DNA of 37,743 nucleotides from Erysipelotrichaceae bacterium (GCA_003520745.1 DOUE01000025.1:41607-79349), one strand, 5' to 3'. Shown: positions 23,702-32,010, numbered from the stretch's first letter. The notes: a model not told the origin generated them from the sequence alone. Translations and numbers: made by a program.

Positions 23702-24555
23702 AGTTTTTCCTCCGCCGAAATCCAGGGAACGGATACCAGTTTCTGAGCCATCAGGATCGTCAACTGGATCGACATAAGAAAGAGGAAGACCGTCGTTTCA
23801 CGAAACGGTTCATTGATTTCAAGACCGGTGCGAAGTAGCATGTTTTGGCTCATCATCGCGATCAGCATCGCCATGCCGCATAAAAGCAGGATCCGGTTGC
23901 GTAAGCCGCGTTGATTCTTCTTCATGGTGACGGTATCGTCGATCCAGTCTTCGATATCGTCCTGGATCATCTCCAATCCTTCCAAATGCTTGTTCCCGCC
24001 ATATTCTTCCGCAAACATCATCAGACGGACGAGATTCCCTACGATGAAGTGGGGTTGGTTCCTTAAGAAGGTTTCACAGCTCTCCTGTTGGGAAAGCCCC
24101 GCATCGAGCCGTGTGATCCATTCATCCAAATCGATCGCCAAGCCGCCATCGACTTGATTGCGGCATTCTTTGATCGCCCGGTACACTTTGGGGTGGATCT
24201 TGAATACGGCGAGGAATTGTTGGAGGAAAGAGGTTAACTGGAAGAAACGATACTCTTCATGCCGGTAGACCGCATGCCAAGTCAGCGCCGCCGGAACCTG
24301 CAGGAAAGCCGCGATTCCAAGAATCAGAATGTAGGATGTCTGGAGTTCAAACATCCCGCCAAACGCGACCACGCCAAGCAGCGCGCCGATATGCCAGAGA
24401 TAGTAGGTCGTGAGGTTGATGTGCGTCCCGTAGAGGGATAATTCACGCATCAAATGCTTGCTGCCGTGGATCGAAAACGCACTGCGGGCGATCCATTTCT
24501 TAAACAACATCAAGGAGAAAATCGCGACCAATGGAATCAGTGTCCAACCATTCAT
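23689..24555 (-). CDS. tadB: TadB-like pilus assembly membrane protein (type II secretion F domain)
   Basis: This is a 288-residue membrane protein with an N-terminal membrane segment, a central pair (about 55-93), a T2SF cytoplasmic domain (FLQQFLAVFKIHPKVYRAIK and LVRLMMFAEEYGGNKHLEG) and two C-terminal segments. It is the partner of the TadC-like protein downstream. The start ATG overlaps tadA by four bases, so the six genes are tightly coupled. Confidence 0.77.
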   Translation of the reverse strand: MNGWTLIPLVAIFSLMLFKKWIARSAFSIHGSKHLMRELSLYGTHINLTTYYLWHIGALLGVVAFGGMFELQTSYILILGIAAFLQVPAALTWHAVYRHEEYRFFQLTSFLQQFLAVFKIHPKVYRAIKECRNQVDGGLAIDLDEWITRLDAGLSQQESCETFLRNQPHFIVGNLVRLMMFAEEYGGNKHLEGLEMIQDDIEDWIDDTVTMKKNQRGLRNRILLLCGMAMLIAMMSQNMLLRTGLEINEPFRETTVFLFLMSIQLTILMAQKLVSVPWISAEEKLWRS

Positions 24556-25538
24556 CGTCTTCCTCCTTTTTTGGGAAGTTCATCCAACGTGATTGGGTCG
24601 ATGGGATTATCGATGTCATAGATCTTGATCATGCTTACTTGATCCTCTTCCACATGATACGCGACGATCTCGCGTATCCTTCGTTTGATTCCGTGGATAC
24701 CCGCCTTGCATTCAAGATGGATGCCGATATCGATGGATTCATAGACAAGATGGCGCATCGCCGTATCCGTCAAGTGTAGCCCCGGAAGCATGTGGAGGAT
24801 GCGCTGCGGGATCTGTGCCGCGCCTTCCGCATGGATGGTGCTGAGCAGATTCGCCCCGGTCGATACGCTTTGCATCAACGAGACGATTTCCAACCCGCGA
24901 ACCTCGGAAACACAGATCCAGTCCGGACGTTGGCGAAGACTGGTCTTGATCGCCCGGGCATAATCGAAATGTTCACAGACTTTCATGGAAACATGGTCCT
25001 TATGGGGATAGAGGTCGCCATAGCGTAGTTCAAGCGTGTCCTCGATCGTGATGACGCGTTGCGAAGGCGGGATGAATTGCATCAAGTATTTCACCAACTC
25101 GGTCTTTCCCGCACCGGGAAGACCGCTGACAAGAATATTCCTTTTCCGAAGGACCGCTTCTTTTAGAAACGCGAGTATCCAGGCTTCGCAATATCCGGAT
25201 TTCACCATGTCCTTGTCGTTCAACCGGCAAACCGCCGGAGTTTTTCTCAAAGATAAGCTCATCCCTTCGGGGCAAACGCTGGGATGCACCATGCTGATGC
25301 GAAGATCACCGAACTCGGCTTCGACGACGGGGGAAGAGGTATTGAACGAAAGGTTGACGCGGTTGGCCAACTTGAACGCCAGTTGGTTCATGAATTCATG
25401 GGCGCTAAACGGTTCCACCGTGAAACGGCCTTGTTTCAGATGATCGATCCAACATTGTTTCCCGTTATAGTTGATGTCCGTGACTTTGTCGTCATCCACG
25501 AAAGGCTGCAGGATCCCGAAGTCGAGCGGGCTGTTCAT
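24552..25538 (-). CDS. tadA: TadA/CpaF-type pilus assembly ATPase
   Basis: This is a secretion ATPase of the TadA/VirB11 family that powers pilus polymerisation, 328 residues. Walker A GLPGAGKT is at 139-146, the Asp box TIEDTLELR at about 164-172, Walker B region DWICVSEVRG at 206-215 and the His box STIHAEGA at 233-240. The N-terminal domain (1-115) is short compared with CpaF proteins of 450 or more residues. It overlaps its neighbours on both sides by four bases. Confidence 0.9.
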   Translation of the reverse strand: MNSPLDFGILQPFVDDDKVTDINYNGKQCWIDHLKQGRFTVEPFSAHEFMNQLAFKLANRVNLSFNTSSPVVEAEFGDLRISMVHPSVCPEGMSLSLRKTPAVCRLNDKDMVKSGYCEAWILAFLKEAVLRKRNILVSGLPGAGKTELVKYLMQFIPPSQRVITIEDTLELRYGDLYPHKDHVSMKVCEHFDYARAIKTSLRQRPDWICVSEVRGLEIVSLMQSVSTGANLLSTIHAEGAAQIPQRILHMLPGLHLTDTAMRHLVYESIDIGIHLECKAGIHGIKRRIREIVAYHVEEDQVSMIKIYDIDNPIDPITLDELPKKGGRR

Positions 25539-25900
25539 GGTTCGACCTCCACGATGGTCTCATCGGATGAAACCGAAATCGGGAAGAGATAATTTGTCGC
25601 GACAACGCTCATCCGAATCCGTATGGCCAAGGGGTCGACGTTCATGTCCATCAGTTCCACCGTGGTCCGATAGCCATCCAGAAGATCCGGACGGATGAAA
25701 TCGGCGAAAATCCTCAGTACTTGAGTACGACGGGATTCGATCGGAAGGGCGGACACTTGAAGTATGGTTTCCTGTAACCCACGCTTTAGTAAGGTTCGGG
25801 TTTGACTGTTCACATGGTCGAAGAGAATGAAATAGATCATGGCGAGGCCGACGCCGAACGTCAATACGCTAAAGGCCGCAGAGAGGATAATGGATTTCAT
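25535..25900 (-). CDS. Unknown single-pass protein, first gene of the Tad locus
   Basis: This is a 121-residue protein that I do not recognise. It has one N-terminal hydrophobic segment (about 4-27), a following amphipathic helix (SQTRTLLKRGLQETILQV) and a C-terminal beta-rich region of about 60 residues. This resembles the pseudopilin/TadE-F build, so a minor pilin or assembly factor is plausible. The ATG at 25900 has GAGGTGAG upstream, and the stop overlaps tadA by four bases. Confidence 0.7.
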   Translation of the reverse strand: MKSIILSAAFSVLTFGVGLAMIYFILFDHVNSQTRTLLKRGLQETILQVSALPIESRRTQVLRIFADFIRPDLLDGYRTTVELMDMNVDPLAIRIRMSVVATNYLFPISVSSDETIVEVEP

Positions 25901-25954
25901 GACTCACCTCGCTCCCTGTTACGATGATGCGACCGACTTCCCTAAACAATCGCA

Positions 25955-25985
25955 TAAAAAAAACGCAAGATTCGCATCTTGCGTC
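25955..25985 (-). terminator. Terminator after the alpha-hydroxy-acid oxidoreductase gene
   Basis: The hairpin ACGCAAGA / TCTTGCGT (25963-25970 and 25977-25984) with a T8 run on the minus strand insulates the Tad locus from the metabolic genes upstream. Confidence 0.92.
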
Positions 25986-25993
25986 ACTTCGGT

Positions 25994-27013
25994 CTAGAAA
26001 CGGACGTTGACGGTTTTTCGACGGATGTCGCCAAGCGTCGTGCACCCTGTCATCCGCATCGCATCTTCAAGCTCGCCGATCAACTGCCGGGTGTACAGCG
26101 AAACCCCTTCGCTACCGCCTCCGATCGCGGCATGTGAATACGGCCGGCCGATCAATACGCCGTCGGCGCCAAGCGCCAATGCTTTAAACACATCATAACC
26201 GCTGCGATATCCCCCGTCGGTCAACACCAGACAGCGTTTCGCCACGAAGTTCACGATCTCCTCCAACACTTCGATAGTGGATATTCCTTCATCCATGACC
26301 CGTCCGCCGTGATTGGACACTAAGATCGCATCCGCACCCGCCAGCAAGGCGATTTCCGCATCTTCGACTGTCATGATTCCCTTGATGATGAAAGGGACAT
26401 GGATCTGTTCCTTAATGATTTTCAAATCTTCCAAGGTCTTGAACGCGATCGGTGTCGGCGTTTTCTTCAAACTCACCAATCCTGCCGCATCCACATCCAT
26501 GGCGATCGCCACCGGATTCAACGCAAGCGCGCGTTTGATCTTTTCGATCGCGATCTCGTTGACCCACGGCTTGATCGTCGGAATCCCATACCCGCCATAA
26601 CGACCCATCGTTTCAAGCGGTAAATCGAAGAATTCCTTCGCCGCCCCGTCCCCGAAGAACGGCAGGACGCCGGCATCCTTGCATCCTTTGGCAAGCGCCT
26701 CAAGATAATCCGCTTCCGATACGCTCGACCCGTAATTCACCGGCACGTTGGCGATCGGCGCCGCGAAGATCGGCGCCTTCAACGTTGTATTGAAGAGTGT
26801 GACGCCGCAATCCACATCGACGTCCGCATGCAATGTGCGCATGTTCAGCGTGATTTCACGCAGTTTGGAAACATTGCGGACGAAACTGCTTCCGCTCCCC
26901 TTCCCGCCTGGACCCGGGGTCCAACCACGGCACGTCTCCCCGTTGCAGGTACGGCACATCTTGCAGACGGACATTTTTTCTTTCGCCGCGGCTTTGATTT
27001 CGACGTAATTCAT
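25994..27013 (-). CDS. FMN-dependent alpha-hydroxy-acid oxidoreductase (lactate dehydrogenase/oxidase-like) with N-terminal Cys cluster
   Basis: This is a 339-residue TIM-barrel flavoprotein of the lactate oxidase/glycolate oxidase family. Catalytic SNHGGR (His base and Arg), the FMN phosphate region DGGYRSGYDVFKALALGADG, and IGRPY near the end are all present. An N-terminal extension holds Cys17, Cys20, Cys23 and Cys28, an arrangement that could bind an iron-sulfur cluster or zinc and is absent from classic LldD. Its start codon overlaps the LUD gene stop (TAATG), so the two are coupled. The probable reaction is 2-hydroxy acid to 2-oxo acid; the acceptor is unknown. Confidence 0.88.
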   Translation of the reverse strand: MNYVEIKAAAKEKMSVCKMCRTCNGETCRGWTPGPGGKGSGSSFVRNVSKLREITLNMRTLHADVDVDCGVTLFNTTLKAPIFAAPIANVPVNYGSSVSEADYLEALAKGCKDAGVLPFFGDGAAKEFFDLPLETMGRYGGYGIPTIKPWVNEIAIEKIKRALALNPVAIAMDVDAAGLVSLKKTPTPIAFKTLEDLKIIKEQIHVPFIIKGIMTVEDAEIALLAGADAILVSNHGGRVMDEGISTIEVLEEIVNFVAKRCLVLTDGGYRSGYDVFKALALGADGVLIGRPYSHAAIGGGSEGVSLYTRQLIGELEDAMRMTGCTTLGDIRRKTVNVRF

Positions 27014-27624
27014 TAGAATCCTCCTTGTTCCTCTACGAGTATAACATGGATCCGGTCTTTGATCGCCTGCCGTTTGATCACGGTTTCAAAGGCGCAAAGC
27101 CGATCCGGGCTTTCGCAATCCATACAATACCCCGTCTGGACGCACGGTGTTTTCAAATTCAGACGTTGGGCGTTCTTCGGCGCGGCGACCCTGCGGATCC
27201 TCTCCCGCGCTTCATCGAGATCTTTCACGACTTTCGACGCGCTGACGATCAAATAGACTTTCTTAGGTCCGTACATCATCGCCGCGACCCGGTTCCCCGT
27301 ACGGTCGATGTTGACGATTTCGCCTTTGAGGGTCACCGCGTTGGCCGATGCGATGTATGCATCCGCGTTGAACGAGTGATGGAACACTTCCTGGATCTGC
27401 GCCGGCGTCAAACCCGGGGCATATCGATCATAGAAATTCAGGTTGCGTGAGCGAAGTTCGTCGATGATCCCGAATTGGAATAGGGTCGTCGACCCTCCGA
27501 CCGCGACGGTGCTCTCGTCGACGATCTGTTCACGCAAGTAAGCAAGAACATCTTCCTTGTTTTTCAATACGACGGAAGGCATATGGTTGTTTGTAAAGAC
27601 GGTGGCGAGTGTTTGTAGATCCAC
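27013..27624 (-). CDS. LUD domain protein (LutC/DUF162 family, lactate-utilisation-like)
   Basis: This is a 203-residue protein of the LUD family with the AVGGSTTLFQFGI segment (nucleotide/phosphate-like loop) and, near the C-terminus, a Cys-rich stretch CVQTGYCMDCESPDRLC. I chose the GTG at 27624 because AGGAGG stands six bases upstream. The ATG at 27663 would start inside the terminator hairpin of the preceding gene. LutC-type proteins act in lactate oxidation with iron-sulfur partners; here no lutA/lutB is present and the partner appears to be the FMN oxidoreductase. Confidence 0.87.
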   Translation of the reverse strand: MDLQTLATVFTNNHMPSVVLKNKEDVLAYLREQIVDESTVAVGGSTTLFQFGIIDELRSRNLNFYDRYAPGLTPAQIQEVFHHSFNADAYIASANAVTLKGEIVNIDRTGNRVAAMMYGPKKVYLIVSASKVVKDLDEARERIRRVAAPKNAQRLNLKTPCVQTGYCMDCESPDRLCAFETVIKRQAIKDRIHVILVEEQGGF

Positions 27625-27640
27625 GGTTATCCTCCTGATG

Positions 27641-27670
27641 TAAGAAAGAAAGGTTGTTTCCAACCTTTCC
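27641..27670 (-). terminator. Terminator/attenuator between the CstA-type gene and the LUD gene
   Basis: The stem AAAGGTTG-GAAA-CAACCTTT (27649-27656, 27661-27668) is followed on the minus strand by CTTTCTT. The weak tail may allow partial readthrough into the LUD gene. Confidence 0.75.
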
Positions 27671-27679
27671 GTTCAAGCT

Positions 27680-29089
27680 CTAGACTGTTGCTTTTTTCGC
27701 TCCGACCTTCACCATGTACAGTGTCAGGCAGACTACCGCGAAGGCGATCCCGCCCGGGTAGGAAATCGACGTCGGAAGTTTGAATCCTTCGGCGGCTTGT
27801 AGGATGTAGGTAACGCTGACCGCGCTCATGAACGTTGCGGGAACGGTGGCGATCCAGTGGACGGCACCGACTTTCTTCAAGTAGACCGCACCGGCCCATA
27901 AGGCCATCATCGCCAAGGTTTGATTGGACCAGGCAAAGTAACGCCAGATGACTGCGTAATCGACAAACGTAATCATGTAGCCGATGCCAAGCAAAGGAAT
28001 GGCCAACAACAGACGGTTTTTGATCGGTTTCTGGTCGAATCCGAACCAGTCCGCCAAGGTCAAACGGGCGGAACGGAACGCGGTGTCGCCGGAAGTGATC
28101 GGACAGGCGATAACGCCCAACATCGCGAGGACGCCGCCGATCGGGCCTAAAAGGGTAAACGTGATATTGTAGACGACGCCTGCGGCTCCGCCGAATTCTT
28201 TGATGGCGACTGCCAATCCACCGGTCGTTTCATAGAACGCGACACCGGCGGCGGCCCAGACAAGCGCGATGACGCCTTCGGCGATCATGGCACCGTAGAA
28301 AATCGTACGGCCTTGTTTTTCGGATGTGACACAACGTGCCATCATCGGGGATTGGGTGGCATGGAATCCGGAGATCGCACCGCACGCGACGGTGATGAAC
28401 ATCAAGGGCCAAATCGGAGCCCCTGCCGGATGCAGGTTGGCGAAGGAGATTTCAGGCATGTTGTATCCTTGAAGGATGATGCCGCCGGCAACGCCGACCG
28501 CCATGATGATCAAGGTGATCCCGAAAATCGGATAGATTTTACCGATCAGTTTGTCGATCGGAACGATGGTTGCCAAGAAGTAGTAAGCAAGCACGATGAT
28601 CAACCAGAATTTGACGTCCATGAAATCGGGAGTCAATTTAGCCAATAAGCCAGCCGGGCCGACCATGAAGACGACACCGACCAAGGTCAACAGGATAACG
28701 GAGAAGACACGCATGACTTGCTTCATTTCATTGCCGAGGTACGTACCGACGATTTCGGAAATGGATGCGCCGTTGTGACGCATCGAGATCATTCCGGAAA
28801 GGTAATCGTGGACAGCCCCTGCGAAGATCGATCCGAAGACGATCCAGAAGAAGACGACCGGTCCCCAGAGTGCACCGGAGATGGCGCCGAAGATCGGGCC
28901 TAAGCCGGCGATGTTCAGCAATTGAATCAAGAAGATGTTCCATTTCTTCATCGGAACGTAATCCACGCCGTCGTTAACGAGGGTCGCGGGGGTCGGACGA
29001 TCGTCCGGTTTGAACGCTTTCTCGACGACTTTTCCATACAGGAAGTAACCGACGAGCAAGGTTGCCAATGCTGCGAAGAAACTAATCAT
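27680..29089 (-). CDS. cstA: CstA/BtsT family transporter (pyruvate or peptide)
   Basis: This is a 469-residue multi-pass membrane protein of the carbon-starvation family. Markers are ATLVNDGVDYVPMKKWNIF (about 34-52), the GPIFGAISGALWGP and GAVHDYLSGMISMRHNG segments, and SGFHATQSPMMARC. In E. coli the family member BtsT (YjiY) is a pyruvate importer under the BtsS/BtsR LytS-LytT system, and CstA is linked to peptides and pyruvate. The gene here sits directly after lytS-lytT. At 469 residues it is the short form of the family. The ATG at 29089 has an AGGA ribosome site; the frame to 29143 upstream has no membrane character. Confidence 0.92.
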   Translation of the reverse strand: MISFFAALATLLVGYFLYGKVVEKAFKPDDRPTPATLVNDGVDYVPMKKWNIFLIQLLNIAGLGPIFGAISGALWGPVVFFWIVFGSIFAGAVHDYLSGMISMRHNGASISEIVGTYLGNEMKQVMRVFSVILLTLVGVVFMVGPAGLLAKLTPDFMDVKFWLIIVLAYYFLATIVPIDKLIGKIYPIFGITLIIMAVGVAGGIILQGYNMPEISFANLHPAGAPIWPLMFITVACGAISGFHATQSPMMARCVTSEKQGRTIFYGAMIAEGVIALVWAAAGVAFYETTGGLAVAIKEFGGAAGVVYNITFTLLGPIGGVLAMLGVIACPITSGDTAFRSARLTLADWFGFDQKPIKNRLLLAIPLLGIGYMITFVDYAVIWRYFAWSNQTLAMMALWAGAVYLKKVGAVHWIATVPATFMSAVSVTYILQAAEGFKLPTSISYPGGIAFAVVCLTLYMVKVGAKKATV

Positions 29090-29119
29090 AGTTTTCCTAT
29101 TCCTCCTTTGAATGACCCT

Positions 29120-29128
29120 ATGATAGCA
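29120..29128 (-). promoter_or_regulatory. Probable promoter of the CstA-type gene (extended -10)
   Basis: TGC-TATCAT on the minus strand, about 30 nt before the start codon, lacks a good -35. That would suit activation by the adjacent LytTR regulator, which is inference. Confidence 0.4.
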
Positions 29129-29160
29129 AAAACCCCGGTGCAATCGCTTTCACGGGGCTT
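29125..29160 (-). terminator. Terminator of lytS-lytT
   Basis: GCCCCGTG and CACCGGGG arms with one bulge, around a 10-base loop, are followed by TTTTT on the minus strand. It overlaps the proposed extended -10 of the CstA-type gene. Confidence 0.65.
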
Positions 29161-29200
29161 GAAGTGCTAAATTTTCAGACTGAATTGTAGGAAAGGAAGA

Positions 29201-29917
29201 TTAAAAATCGAAGACTTCGCGTAAGACGGATATTTTTTGCCGGCTGACCGGGATGACGTCGCCGACATTGCCTGATAGTTTGATCCCATAGGTGTTGTTG
29301 AACCACGGTACGATTTCGGCCACATGGTTCAGATTCACGATGTATCCACGTTGGACGCGCATGAAACCGCAGGTCATCAACCGCTTCTCCATCGTATCCA
29401 ACGATTGATTGGTCGACAACTCCCCTTTTTTCGTCACCAACAATGTCTGACGCTCGTTGCTAGTGAGATAGTAGATGTCGTTGACGTTGATGACGACCGC
29501 CTTCTCGCCCATCCACACCGACAGTTTATCGCTCGGACAGGTTTGCACCGGTGTTTTGGATGAATTGCGCGTGATGCGTTGGATCGCACGTGAAATATCG
29601 TCGGTGCGAAACGGCTTTAAAACATAATCGACCGCGTTCACGGCGAAGGCATCGATCGCATATTTATCATACGCGGTGGCGAAAACGATGGGAAGGTCCG
29701 GCTTGACCAAACGGATTTTTTCAGCCAGTTCGACCCCCGAACTCTCGGTCAGCTGGACATCGAGGAACGCCCCGTCCAACTCCATATTGGATACCATTTC
29801 AAGGGCGCTATCGACGTTGTCGGCTTCGAAAACCGCGATGTTCGTATCGATTTCCTTGATGCAATACTTCAATTCGCTGCGGGCGATGCGTTCATCGTCC
29901 ACGATCAGGAATTTCAT
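29201..29917 (-). CDS. lytT: LytTR family response regulator (LytT/BtsR-like)
   Basis: This is a 238-residue response regulator. The receiver domain (1-120) has the acidic pocket VDDE (6-9), the phospho-acceptor Asp53 in FLDVQL, and Lys in YVLKPF. The C-terminal LytTR DNA-binding domain (about 132-238) carries VQRGYIVNLNHV and IPVSRQK. The start overlaps the sensor stop by four bases. It probably controls the CstA-type gene immediately downstream, as BtsR controls btsT. Confidence 0.93.
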   Translation of the reverse strand: MKFLIVDDERIARSELKYCIKEIDTNIAVFEADNVDSALEMVSNMELDGAFLDVQLTESSGVELAEKIRLVKPDLPIVFATAYDKYAIDAFAVNAVDYVLKPFRTDDISRAIQRITRNSSKTPVQTCPSDKLSVWMGEKAVVINVNDIYYLTSNERQTLLVTKKGELSTNQSLDTMEKRLMTCGFMRVQRGYIVNLNHVAEIVPWFNNTYGIKLSGNVGDVIPVSRQKISVLREVFDF

Positions 29918-31602
29918 GCGGCGGCACTTCCTTTCGGCAGGAACATCTGGATGGTGGTTCCGTGGTTGAGTTTGCTATGGATGACCAATCCCGGGTTATT
30001 GGGATAGATGCTCTTGAGTCGCTGATGGATGTTCGCCATCCCGATTTTCCCTTTATCCGAATTCCCTTGGTAGAACGTTTCGATTCTCTCCTGGGCGATC
30101 CCGCACCCGTTGTCTTTGACGACGATGTTGAGACCGTTGCGGTGTTCTTCGATCGTCACGTCGACGCGCAGGGAATTGGATGTCATGCCGTGTTTGATCG
30201 CGTTTTCGATCAAAGGTTGGATGACGAAGTTGGGGACGCTATAGCGACAATCCGGCGAACAATGGATGTTGACGCTCAAACGCTCTTCAAAGCGGGCTTT
30301 TTCGATTTCGACATAGGACAAGACATGTTCGATTTCTTCCTGGATATCCACCCATTCGGTATGGGTGGATAAAGTGTTTCTGAAATAGGAAGCCAGCGCG
30401 AGCAACAATTGACGCGCCCTATCCGGGTTTTCACGGGTATATCCGCTGATCGTATTCAAAGCATTGAAGAGAAAGTGGGGGTTGATCTGCGATTGAAGGG
30501 CGCGAAGTTCGGCTTTCTGCAGTAACTTCCCTTGGTTGTCCATTTCGGCCAGGGCCAATTGTGAAGAGAAAAGCTTCGACAAGCCGTCAATGAACCCCAA
30601 ATCCGGTCCCACGTTGTCCTTGAAGCGGTTATCGCAGATGATGATGGTGCCGATCACTTGCTCGTTGCGGTAGATCGGCGAAAACATGATCCGTTTCGCA
30701 AACCGTTCCAGATCGTACTTGCTGACTTCCCCTTCATGCAGGATGACGCTTTCTTTGCGTTCCGACATACGCCTGAAGACATGGTCGAATAATTTGGTGA
30801 ATCCGCTCTGTTTCGGAAGGTCGACGCCGGCATAGGCGACGACTTGCTTGTTGTCGGTGATGATGACGCAGGTGCTATCGATGTTTTTCAGGATGGTCGA
30901 GCAGGCGTTGCCGATGCTTTCCTTGTCATGCAGCCCTTTTCTGAGGAATGGCAAGCACCAGTCGGCGATGTCGAACGCCAGTTTCAAATGCCGCGCATTG
31001 GCGCGATCCAAGGTTTCCTTGACGTTATAGATGCCGTTGATGAAGACGACGATCCCGATCGAGTTGAGGAAAACCATCGGGACGGAAATGACTTTGACCA
31101 AGGCGACCGCATCGTCAAACGGACGCGCGATCAACAGGATGACCAACATCTGGATGACCTCGGCGACAAACGTCGCACCGAAAATCAAGTAATATTTATT
31201 CTCCGAAGAACGGATGGATTTGTACATCAGTCCGCCGATGATGCCTTCGATGATCGTCGAGACCGCGCAGGAAAACGCGGTGAACCCGTTGATATCGACC
31301 GCCCAACGATGAAGACCGGCGATCAAACCGGAGAGAAGACCGACCCACGGACCGCCCAGAAAACCGCCGGCGATGACCCCGATGACGCGCGTATTGGCGA
31401 TCGCCCCGTTGATCCGGATACCGGTGTAGGTCGCAAGGATCCCGATCCCTCCGAAAACCATCGATAACAGGACGATATCCAACCACTTTTTATCGTGTTC
31501 GAACACGGTCTTGCGAAACCATGAGAAACGCGGAAGAATGAAGCCGATGATCATGAGGATCGCGATATTCACGATAATGTTATTTAAAATGTCTTGAACC
31601 AT
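29914..31602 (-). CDS. lytS: LytS family sensor histidine kinase (BtsS-like)
   Basis: This is a 562-residue membrane sensor kinase. The 5TM-Lyt domain is at about 1-190, including the conserved NTRVIGVIAGGFLGGPWVGL stretch. A GAF-type domain is at about 215-350. The kinase domain has NPHFLFN with phospho-acceptor His376, followed by the ATPase with N-box ENAIKHG and a DNGCGI box. BtsS, which shares this layout, senses pyruvate; the ligand here is inferred. The start at ATG 31602 has AAAGGAG upstream. Confidence 0.93.
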   Translation of the reverse strand: MVQDILNNIIVNIAILMIIGFILPRFSWFRKTVFEHDKKWLDIVLLSMVFGGIGILATYTGIRINGAIANTRVIGVIAGGFLGGPWVGLLSGLIAGLHRWAVDINGFTAFSCAVSTIIEGIIGGLMYKSIRSSENKYYLIFGATFVAEVIQMLVILLIARPFDDAVALVKVISVPMVFLNSIGIVVFINGIYNVKETLDRANARHLKLAFDIADWCLPFLRKGLHDKESIGNACSTILKNIDSTCVIITDNKQVVAYAGVDLPKQSGFTKLFDHVFRRMSERKESVILHEGEVSKYDLERFAKRIMFSPIYRNEQVIGTIIICDNRFKDNVGPDLGFIDGLSKLFSSQLALAEMDNQGKLLQKAELRALQSQINPHFLFNALNTISGYTRENPDRARQLLLALASYFRNTLSTHTEWVDIQEEIEHVLSYVEIEKARFEERLSVNIHCSPDCRYSVPNFVIQPLIENAIKHGMTSNSLRVDVTIEEHRNGLNIVVKDNGCGIAQERIETFYQGNSDKGKIGMANIHQRLKSIYPNNPGLVIHSKLNHGTTIQMFLPKGSAAA

Positions 31603-31627
31603 AGTTATCTCCTTTGAAATCGGTTTT

Positions 31628-31636
31628 ATTTTAGCA
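31628..31636 (-). promoter_or_regulatory. Probable promoter of lytS-lytT (extended -10)
   Basis: TGC-TAAAAT on the minus strand, 26 nt before the start codon. A weak -35 TGTATT lies 16 nt further upstream. Confidence 0.5.
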
Positions 31637-31670
31637 TTCTCTTGATGAAAATACAGTATCATTTCACAAT

Positions 31671-31700
31671 GAAAAAAGATACAGGAATTTCCTGTATCTT
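31671..31700 (-). terminator. Terminator of the rnf operon
   Basis: The hairpin AGATACAGG / CCTGTATCT with a T6 tail lies 4 nt after the rnfB stop. Confidence 0.92.
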
Positions 31701-31704
31701 CGGC

Positions 31705-32010
31705 TTATGCTTTTTGAGGCTCGACCTTCGCGAAAGGATCCTCGCCGGTCGACATATAGGTCGTGATGCGTTCGCGTTGCTCGGGTTTCGCCGGTTTACA
31801 GGAAGCCGAAGTGGCTTTCCCGTCGACGATCGCACTCGCTAACCCGGCACATCCCGGGAAGCCGCAGGCTCCGCAGTTGTACCCCGGAAGCATCGTGGTC
31901 ACCGTTTCCAAACGATGGTCGACTTCGACCTTGAAGTAGATCCCGGCGATCCCTAAGACCAAACCGAGGACACCCCCGACCACCAACATCATTAAGATTG
32001 CCTGAATCAT
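31705..32010 (-). CDS. rnfB: Short RnfB-type subunit, membrane anchor plus one Fe-S domain only
   Basis: This is a 101-residue protein. Residues 4-26 form a membrane anchor, and residues 44-72 hold the RnfB N-terminal Fe-S motif NCGACGFPGC with Cys46, Cys49, Cys54 and Cys71 (spacing C-x2-C-x4-C-x16-C). Classic RnfB continues with two or more ferredoxin-type 4Fe-4S domains, which are absent here; the gene ends naturally and a terminator follows four bases later, with no remnants. The ATG 32010 overlaps the small Cys-rich gene by four bases, with AAGGAGG upstream. It acts as electron entry/transfer subunit, possibly with a separate ferredoxin. Confidence 0.88.
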   Translation of the reverse strand: MIQAILMMLVVGGVLGLVLGIAGIYFKVEVDHRLETVTTMLPGYNCGACGFPGCAGLASAIVDGKATSASCKPAKPEQRERITTYMSTGEDPFAKVEPQKA

